Positions 55,871 to 64,000 of a stretch of 64,000 nt of DNA are shown here, in pieces. Under the pieces are notes generated by a model that was not told where the DNA came from, made no database searches, and saw only the letters and a list, made by a program, of their open reading frames with translations. The stretch's first letter is position 1. Every line of letters starts with the position of its first letter. Both the position numbers and the translations under genes were made by a program. Source of the stretch: Trichostrongylus colubriformis (lineage: Eukaryota > Nematoda > Chromadorea > Rhabditida > Trichostrongylidae); NCBI GenBank assembly GCA_963978905.1, contig OZ022258.1, positions 59,287,638-59,351,637 on the forward strand, written 5' to 3'.

Positions 55871-56039
55871 TTGAACACAATGGATCACTTTTTTTCAAAG
55901 ATCGTGGGAGATCCAGCTACTTCAATGAAAAAATTTCCTCCGCTGGTTTTTTTAAAATACCTTCTTTCATTTTAAAGATATGGTATAGATCAAGTAATCG
56001 GTAGAAAGTAGCGATTTCGCAAACTTCGGGCAACAAGGT

Positions 56040-57030
56040 TGCACTCATATGGTCAAGTTTGTAGGAATGGAATTCCAGTTGAGGATTAGTTGAGGAAAAT
56101 TTCGAAGTGTTTCACGGAAATGGCTATAACTTTCTTCAAACTAAACCGCATGAGTTCGTTTTTGTGAACCAGGGTCTGCTAGGTTGTCGCTTTCGAACGA
56201 CTACCTGAGCTATGCCATATCTTCGCAACGAAGAAAGTTATTTTGAGAGAAGCCAGTTGAGGATTAGTTGAGGAAAATTTCGAAGTGTTTCACGGAAATG
56301 GCCATAACTTTCTTCAAACTTAACCGCATGAGTTCATTTTGGTGAAGCAGGGTCCGCTAGGTTGTCGCTTTCGAACGACTACCAGAGCTATGCCATATCT
56401 TCAAAACGAAGCAAGAAAAGTTCAAAAAAGCCAGTTGAGGAAAGTTTTTTTCGTCGAATTTGCGGGATCTTTCCACGAATCTTCCCGAAAATCGATCTGT
56501 TGTTACTGAAATTTTTCCAGTATGCATCCTTCGCTCTCGGAGGCCTAGTGGAGAGGCGAGAAGCGTCGGTCAGCTTCTCTGTGGGATGCGCCATGCATCA
56601 GGATTTCATCCACATTCTCAATGAATACAAACGTTTTTCCGGTCCGCATAGTGGCCGCCAACACTAGATTACGTACTTGCGATCGTAGTAAGATATGGAA
56701 GAAGTCCATATCAGCTTATCGGTGAAATCCGGAGGTGTCTCTGTACGTGGTTTCGGTGTCAGCGGACCAACGAAAGAGTTATTGGTACTGGCCGGTTTGT
56801 TGTGGATTGCGCCATTCATGAAGCTTCCATGGTTATTAAGTTAAACTAGTTCTGGGTTCGAACCTATTTAGTCAATTTAATCACTTCTCCCCTTACACTT
56901 TAGACCCTAAGCCTAAGAAATTCTGCTGATCACTGCCTACCTCAACAATTACGACCCCCCCCCCTCCTAGCGGACCAAATACGACCCCCCTGTTGGGGAT
57001 TCCTCAACGGAGGCTTGACCCTGCCGCAGT
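56040..57030 (-). repeat. Long dispersed repeat C, copy 4 (inverted)
   Basis: Two clear tandem units of about 178 bp at 56075-56252 and 56253-56420 (ccagttgaggattagttgag ... gctatgccatatcttc), then GCATCCTTCGCTCTCGGAGG, GGATGCGCCATGCATCAGG and the TACGACCCCCCTGTTGGGG / GGAGGCTTGACCCTG end. Parallel to 39080-40075. Confidence 0.65.
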
Positions 57031-57089
57031 GTGGCTCATACACGGCTCCTATTTATTTTCTGACTTTTCTATCCTTGTTTTCAATCTTT

Positions 57090-57370
57090 ATCAGTGCCCA
57101 TAACTTGCATGAATTTTGAGCTTTCTCCTTTGTCTTCAGAGGGAGAGCACATTATCCATGGTCGCCGGCGCTTTCGTTTCGGAATATAAGTAATGAATTT
57201 TGTTGGGTCCTTATTTCTCTTGAACGCTTTTGCTTTGGAATATACTCACTGAGTTTTGTTAGGCTCCTACCTCACTTGATTTGTCAGAAGTTTTACATCA
57301 TGTTTTTTTTCGTAGGCTCTTAATCTGCTTAGTGAATCGCATTGGCTGGGTCAGCTCGTAATAGATGGCA
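57090..57370 (+). repeat. Dispersed repeat D, copy 2
   Basis: Aligns by eye with 7610-7860 (CTTCAGAGGGAGAGCACATT, TTTTCGTAGGCTCTTAATC). A frame at 57459-57686 beyond it ends in a hydrophobic segment but has no splice support. Confidence 0.5.
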
Positions 57371-57689
57371 CCAGGAGCTAGGGAGACAGACTACATGATC
57401 GAGCACAACACCAGCTCATCAGAAGAACAGCAAAACAGAACCTGATCAACACCCAGATGTGCGTGCAACAACTCCTAAATGCAGAGGACCACAGCGCCAT
57501 TCCGCATTTAAGACCATAGAGCTCACTAACTTCTCCGAGTGCTTGTGGTGCTACGCGCGAGACTTCCAATTATCAGAAGTATTAGAGTTAGTAGTTATCG
57601 CCAGCAAAAAGTTCTCCGAGAACATTTTGGTGGCGGTAGCTACTATCGCCTGCATCTTCGCAATCACATTATCTTCTCTTCTCTAGTGT

Positions 57690-58600
57690 TTTTCCAGTAA
57701 ACTTCTAAGCTAGAAGCTATATGGTGTTCTCAGGAGATGAAGGAAGGATTGCCACATGCAGTAAGTGGAACTCGGTAGAGGTAGCATGGAAAATGGAAAA
57801 GAAAAATGGGATGTGCGCGGCCAGAGCAGAAAATTGCGGGGCCGCGCAGGGCGTGCGACGGTCGCGCTCGAGTTGTCCAATTCCGATTGGGTCAGTGCCA
57901 TTGCGACAGAGCTACAGTGCTCCGACAAAATGGGATTTTTCGTTGTATTTCGTTTCTTCTGTTAAGTGATGGGTTTGTTTTTAGTTCGGAACATAGGGGG
58001 AAATACAGAGTAAAGTGAAAATGAACAAGTAAACAAGAGAAGAAAAGGCAAATGTCGAAGTAAACCTAATGCTACAAGGTTGAATGGGTTGCATTGCTTT
58101 GTGCAAAAATTGCATAATGAAGCTCACATACTTTGCTTAACACTGGGAGGAAAAACTCAAAAACAACTGCAATACTTTAAAGTGGAAAAATGTAATCTGC
58201 TATCCCTGATTGAATGGTACAATTCACTATCTTACAGTTCAATTTTATAGTTAGGGCAGGTCCACTGATCATCGTGCTGCCGTCCCTCACTCGAAACCGT
58301 TCTACAATCATCAATTTGTATACTCAGTTGTATATTTTCACCTACCTAAGCCTCACCATAGAGAGGGCTTTCCTGAACTGAGGCTTAGGCTAAAGACCGA
58401 GGCTAAAATAGCGCCGGACGACGAATTCAGACTTGTGGCCCTCCCCCAAAGCTACATCAGCACCTATGAAAATGCTAGGATACAAGAAACGATATAAAAG
58501 GATCAGATGATACAGATACACGGTTAATAAAACGTTGGAGCAAAAGGCTGCCCCAATCAGAAACGGGCGATTCGTGCGCGAACGCCGCGCGCGCGGCATC
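57690..58600. other. Mostly unannotated
   Basis: A hairpin CCTAAGCCTCA / TGAGGCTTAGG lies at 58346-58390. No supported exon. Confidence 0.3.
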
Positions 58601-58601
58601 C

Positions 58602-58812
58602 GGGTGTGTACCCTTATGTTAAAATTTTGCACCACGCTGAGCGGTGCAGCTATAGCTGAGTCTCAGAGCGATTACATGGTAATGCTAGGGACGCCGTAGA
58701 CAGTTGGCTTGTAATCGCTTTAGGGCCAAAGAACATGGTGCCTCTGGCTCGTCCGCATCGCATCGCTTGCGTCACGTCGTCGTGCGAAATCCTCACATGA
58801 GGGTACACACCC
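58602..58812. mobile_element. MULE-like MITE, GGGTGTGTACCC tips
   Basis: Tips GGGTGTGTACCCTTATGT and GGGTGTGTACCCTCATGTGA (right complement), inner arms AGAGCGATTACA / TGTAATCGCTTT, 211 bp. No target duplication is recognisable in the flanks. Confidence 0.65.
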
Positions 58813-58968
58813 TTAAAATATGTGTGTGCGCGCACATGGGGGGAGGGGAGAAGTTCAGGTGTGTGGATAATAAGCGGTGCTTCTAGTACTAATCGCAGTC
58901 AAGGCTCCATCATCGGCTTTCGCTGACGCTAAGAAATACCGAGCCTACTGACCTCCCTCCTATAAGAC

Positions 58969-59157
58969 ATGCCCTCTCAAAAGGAAGTAGTAGGGATTGC
59001 TGGGGCCGAATATGAAAAGAGAGTCGAAGTGCTGAGTAGTAAAACAGTGAAGAAATCGCAGCGAAGTGGTCAAAAGCAGTACCTCCTTCCCACCGTTGAT
59101 CCCGTAGACAAGCGACAAAAAGAGAAGAGCCACGTCAAAATGGCTAGCAGCTATTGA
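58969..59157 (+). CDS. Small open frame, charged protein
   Basis: ATG at 58969 opens 62 codons (MPSQKEVVGIAGAEYEKRV ... KEKSHVKMASSY). Rich in Lys, Glu, Ser and Val, unlike most frames here, and not part of a repeat I can see elsewhere. No splice sites are needed. Not recognised; it could be a small gene, a last exon, or chance. Confidence 0.3.
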   Translation: MPSQKEVVGIAGAEYEKRVEVLSSKTVKKSQRSGQKQYLLPTVDPVDKRQKEKSHVKMASSY

Positions 59158-59198
59158 AAAAGACGTCTGCTCAAAGCTTAGAGGCGCTATCTTCACCG

Positions 59199-59428
59199 GG
59201 GTGTATATCACTAGGACAAAACCGTCGCGTGGCCGTGTTCGGCACGCGACGGGATAGTGCGAGTTATGCGCGCCGTATTGGATGGGTCTTGAAGCGATGA
59301 CAGTGCTCTACGCCTCATTCTATGCGTAATCGCTTCAGGACTCAACTAATACGGCGCGCATAGCTCGCACCATCCCGTCGCGTGCCGAACACGGCCACGC
59401 GACGGTTTTGTCCTAGTGATATACACCC
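59199..59428. mobile_element. Palindromic MULE-like MITE with 10-bp target duplication
   Basis: 230 bp, near-perfect arms of about 75 bp (GGGTGTATATCACTAGGACA, CCGTCGCGTGGCCGTG, GGCGCGCAT), exact duplication ATCTTCACCG at 59189-59198 and 59429-59438. The near-identity of the arms suggests a recent insertion. Confidence 0.9.
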
Positions 59429-59438
59429 ATCTTCACCG

Positions 59439-60689
59439 TGAATTCTGCCGCACAATCTCCTAGATCTCCAGCATTCATCTGGGTCAGTCACTTAAAAAGC
59501 TCTCATCTCCCTTAATACCATACTTAACTCTTTAACTGGTTAGTAGCTCCTTGTTCACTTTAGCCTATCTACCGGTAGCCACGTTCCATGTTCGTTCCAC
59601 CTATCACTCCTGTCCTTAACGCTTCCCAATAAGATAATGGCGAGCGATAGCAAGTGACTCGGAAGCCTCGAGCTAGCGTCTGTGCAGCTATAAACACTTT
59701 TTCTACCTCCCCTTCCCTTTCTGAGACCTCCTTTCACGGTACAAGCGGATTTGACAACACCCCTTTTGTATATTCTGTTTATCTCTAGGTGGCACCGAAA
59801 TCCAACTTTTATCCTGAACACCGCCCATCGAGAATAGCCCCTCTCACTGAGGGCGGGTTACCTTATTGCCATACACTACCATTTTTTCCAAGGTTTAGAC
59901 TGTTCCGAAGCTAAAATGAAACAATTTGGACCGAGCACCGATTACTTCTGATTGTGAGCACAAAAAACTCCAGTGATGTGGCAAAATGTGCCAAAAGCTG
60001 CGAGCGGTTTTTGACACATCAATCACGTTGAGAGATGTTGCCCCGAGTTAATCAACATCTTATTTTTCTCTATTCAAGGTAATTCGAATTACTGGTGCAG
60101 TACTACTTGGTGCAATGGAACTACTGCTGGCTACGCAATGGGGTTCGGTGTTCGGTCTCGGTACACGTCGGTCCTAATTCTGCTCACTATGAGAAGTTGC
60201 CAGTTTCGAGAATGGTGATCTCTCAGTTCCAATTGCTATAATCTCAGCGCTACCGGGATCTGACCGTTGTTCTCATTTGCTATCCTTGTTCCAGATTGGC
60301 TATGGCACAGCAACGTGCGAATCACACAGTGGATTGGTGATGTTCGAAACGACATCGATGAAGCCCATATCGCCTACAATGAATTCCTAAGCGTGATATT
60401 CGCAACGCTAAGCCACTGATTAACCTAGTCGAACCGGGATCTCTACAAACACACTACTCTCCTACAGCTCAAGCTGTTTAGCGGTCCATGTTGCCTTTTT
60501 GCCGCTTACGATACCGGGCTAGGTCGTGAGCGCTGCATTGGACTGTATCACATTCACCTGCTACGAGCTCTTTCGGCCTTCGCTCTCTCAGTAGCAGCTC
60601 TGGTAAGTTCCGGTTCTGCCACCCACTTCCAATGTCTGTTTCCCTCTGCGTGGCACCAATAAGTGGCGCCACAACTTATCTTCGAATAT
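59439..60689. other. No clear feature
   Basis: No exon or repeat I can support. Confidence 0.25.
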
Positions 60690-60965
60690 TTTGAATGATT
60701 TGGCAGCACTCGCCTCTGACGCTCCTCATTAAGCTTCATCAATTGCTGCCAGTTTTATCACCTACTGATGTCCCTGCTCTATCCCACATGACATACATTA
60801 GCCAGCCCTCCACTGTCAATCCGCGTCATCTTTCGACGATCCTTATCACCTCTGATAGCTGTTATCTGTTCCAATCACTCACCGTTCATGTTTTCGTACC
60901 GCACCCTATATTGTTTGCAGAATCGAGATCCCAGCATTGTTGCAACGTGAGATATCGCCTTCTGG
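60690..60965 (+). repeat. Diverged fragment of composite repeat B
   Basis: acgctcctcattaagcttc ... gatcccagcattgttgcaacgtgagatatcg aligns with the last tandem unit and pre-tail block of repeat B (ccagctttgctgcgacgcgagatatg); the microsatellite tail is missing. Confidence 0.5.
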
Positions 60966-61421
60966 TCGAACGCACTCACTTCTCACTCAAACACACCTCA
61001 AACGCTCAGAGATTGTAAAGCGTAGGATGATAAGAGACTAACATCTAGTAGCGATCTTCGGTGATGAGCATTTCTATACTTATAATTCCTGCGAACAGTG
61101 GAAGCAAGTAAGTGGTGTTGGATACTCTTAGAGGCTTTGGTTAGCGATGTCTCGTTAATGTTTCCATGAATAAAAAGCAAAATTTCATAATCCCTAACTT
61201 ATCTATTGCTTCACTTCCAGTATTCGGATGGGGAAAGTGGATTATTTTTACGACTGCGCCTTTTCTGCACCAGATTCATGTTGCTTCGCACATGAGGCGC
61301 GAAGTGACCGCAATTACTGCGAGAGTTCACGGGACATCGTGTTACCCACATTGTCCAATAACCGAGTAAAGGTCCACTGATTGAATTACAGATTGACTGC
61401 TATCATGCAGCTTATTTGAGT
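60966..61421. other. No clear feature
   Basis: Spacer before composite repeat B copy 3. Confidence 0.25.
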
Positions 61422-62953
61422 ACCAGTTAGCTGGCGCACCTACTGCGCGCGATTCATGACGATGTTGTGCAAAATAGGTTTGATCGGCACGAACACGGTT
61501 GTGTATGGAATTGAGCAGAAATTTCCTTTCCTCTGCTTGCAGCTGAGCTATTGAATTGGAAAAGCAGAGAAGATGGCGTGATAAAAAAGCAGTCCGGTGC
61601 TATTACTTCAGTCGCTTTGCATCGGACCCATTTTCCATGGTGTCAACATGAATCGCGTGCAGTAGTGTGCGCCAGCTAACTGGTTCAGGTCATATTTGGG
61701 AATTCGGATAGTTTATAGATCGATAAATTGTATTCGATCGCATCGATTGGTAACAATTTATTCACCTGCTGAGCATCTAATTCCTATACATTGATGGCAG
61801 ATCTATATCCCGATTATCGATGTTTTCCGTTTTCGTAAACACGCCTCACTATTTGGAATTTTGCATAGTCTAGCGGTGATACTCAAGGTTGCTGCCAGTA
61901 CCGCATTATAAAATGATTCCGAGTGAATCGCTTGCTTTGCTATCACAAATGTAGGTTGTATCATGATTATCAATGTAGATCGCAGTATCACGAGAAATGC
62001 ACCATTTTCTAGAACGCTAGGCTGTTCAGCGGTCGATACATCGGCCAGTGATATCAGAACATAAACAGAGTATTAACTCAATGACAGTAAGCATCAGACG
62101 CGTTTGTAAAGCGGTCGTATATGTAGCAGTAGCAGCAAGCGATGTAAAGGATTTCATCCCTTTCAATTCTTAACGGTTCTCATCAGCCAATGTAAGCCGT
62201 TATCAGTTTCACTGAAGCCCGTGTAACCAACAACACCATTAAGCTCCCCGTACCCTACAATACCTGCGAATTTTAACAACTGTTAGCCGCAAAAGCGAAC
62301 CGGCCTTGGTGGACATTTCCCGTCTCACGCTCCTTATCGAATCTTATCAACTATTATCAGTTTGTATCACCCACCATTGATGTACCCGTCTCACCCTGCT
62401 GAATAATTATGAGTGTCAGCGCCCTTGGACCAACGCGAAAGGCGAAACGAACTTATCGACATATGCCTTCTCATGCTCCCTATCAAATCTTATCAACCGT
62501 TATCGATGCGAGTCACCCACCATTAATGTCACTGTCCCAACACTCAAAACATTTATGAATATCGGTGCTCTGGGATCAACCTGAAAGGCGAAATGGATTA
62601 GACGACTCTAGCCTTTTTACGCTCATTATCAAATCTTATCAACCGTTACCAAGCTGGATTACCCACCATCAATGTCCCCGTCCCACCCCGCACAACACCT
62701 ATGGTGTTAGCGCTCCTGGATCAACGCGAAAGGCGAAACGGGTTGGGCGACATTTGCCTTCCGAGGCTCCTTATCAGCCCTTATCAGCTGCTATCACTTT
62801 CGGTCCACCACCGCTGGGGTTCCTTTGGCACCCCCTATGTCACTTGTAAAATTCAGCATCCCAGCTTTGCTGCGACGCGAGATATGAATTTCGTGACAGA
62901 CGGACAAACACACACACGCACAAACATACTAAGCGAATTATATATAGTAGGAT
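61422..62953 (+). mobile_element. Composite repeat B, copy 3
   Basis: Same architecture as copy 1 and nearly identical to it over the 145-bp array (about 62290-62790). Head inverted block 61422-61690; tail ends GTAGGAT at 62953. Confidence 0.78.
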
Positions 62954-62960
62954 ATTTATT

Positions 62961-64000
62961 ACCAGCTGGCGGGCGCACACTACTGAGCGCGATTCATGGC
63001 CATGCTGTGCAAAATGGGTTTGATCGGCACGACAACAGTTGTGTATGGAGTTGAGTGGAAACTTCCTTTCCTCAGCTTTCAGCTGAGTAATTTATTTGTA
63101 TAAAAGCATAGAAGATGGCGTGATAAAAAACGCATTTCGGCGTTATCATACTTCAGTCGCTTTGCATCGAGCCCGTTTTACACGTCATCGACACAAATCG
63201 CGCGCAGTAGTGCGCGCGAGCCAGCTGGTTTAGGCCATCACTGGGAGTCTGAATAGTTTAGACATCGGTAGTTTTGTATTTGATTGCATCGATTGGTAAC
63301 AATTTAATCATTTGCTGAGCATCTAATTCCTACACATTGATAGTAGATCCAAATCCCGATTATCGACGTATATCGTCTTTGTAAACGTGCTTCACTATTC
63401 GGAATTTTGCATAGTTCAGCCCAGTGTTGCTGCCAGTACTGCATGAGAAAATGACTGTGAGTGAATCGCTTGCTTTGCTATCACAAATATAGGTTGCATC
63501 ATGGTTATCAATGTGGATCGCAGTATCAAGAGAAATGCGCCATTTTTTGGAATGCGAGGCAATTCGCGGTCGATACATCTGCCATTGATATCAAAACATA
63601 ACAAAATATGTTCACCCAATGGCATTGAACATCAGACGCTTTTGCTAAAGCGGTCGTATAGTAGTATCAAGCGATGTAAAGGATTTCACCCCATCCAATT
63701 CCTGACGGTTCTTATCAGCCTCTGTAAGCCGTTATCAGTTTCAATGAGGCTCCTGTAACCAACAGTACCATTGAGCTCCCCGCACCCTACAGTACCTGCG
63801 AATGTGAACATTCCACTGCTAGCCGCAGAAGCGTACCGGCCTTGGTGAAATTTTTCTTCTCACGCTCCTAGTCGAATCTTATCTACCATTATCAGTTTGG
63901 GTCATCCACTTATGAATGTCCCCAGCCCAGTCTGCTGAGCACCCATGAATGTCAGCGCTCTTGGATCAACGCGAAAGGCGAAACGAATGTGACAACATTC
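62961..64000 (+). mobile_element. Composite repeat B, copy 4, cut by the window edge
   Basis: Begins ACCAGCTGGCGGGCGCACAC only seven bases after copy 3 ends, same orientation. Head block 62961-63225; the tandem array starts about 63830 and runs out of the window. Confidence 0.78.

Noticed and set aside
57459..57686. 75-codon frame with a C-terminal hydrophobic stretch
   Set aside because: No splice signals, no recognisable domain, and it abuts repeat D.
58380..58400. TTAGGC words that could be telomere-like repeats
   Set aside because: Only isolated copies occur; nematode telomeric DNA needs tandem TTAGGC.

Overview
The window is eukaryotic, and most likely from a parasitic clade V nematode (a strongylid or hookworm relative). 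The reasons are split genes with short introns and TTTCAG-type acceptors, a cuticlin-type zona pellucida gene, a secreted cysteine-module gene of a nematode type, a mariner whose terminal repeats resemble Hsmar1 and the hookworm element bandit, and a very dense load of small inverted-repeat elements (MITEs). No bacterial operon, rRNA, convincing tRNA or CRISPR array was seen. No long open frame is a host gene: host coding sequence appears only as short exons that I assembled by eye from splice signals, reading phase and protein character.

Layout. 0-1.2 kb: tails of one or two short + strand genes. 3.8-10.7 kb: a - strand cuticlin-like ZP-domain gene with introns full of MITEs. 10.8-12.7 kb: a decayed reverse transcriptase split by a 1-kb TA element. 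14.4-16.2 kb: a better preserved non-LTR reverse transcriptase. 20.2-23.7 kb: a - strand gene with an N-terminal PB1 domain, probably running into a Tyr/Gly-rich C-terminus. 25.8-27.1 kb: - strand exons of a probable membrane protein. 29.9-40.3 kb: a + strand secreted protein with nematode cysteine modules; its long introns hold - strand exons and a three-deep transposon nest (MITE, mariner, MULE-like MITE) that breaks a further exon. 41-48 kb: nested MITEs and scattered + strand exons. 48-52.8 kb: a long foldback element carrying a copy of a composite repeat. 54-64 kb: repeats almost throughout, ending in two head-to-tail copies of that composite repeat, the last cut by the window edge.

The window records repeated transposition with many intact target-site duplications: at least twelve elements flanked by TTAA, several by TA, two by 9-10 bp (MULE type), one by 8 bp, two by TTA. 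Insertion order can be read from the nesting. The host genes are ordinary nematode functions (cuticle/extracellular matrix, PB1 scaffold, secreted modules). The unusual content is how the elements sit against splice sites and exons.
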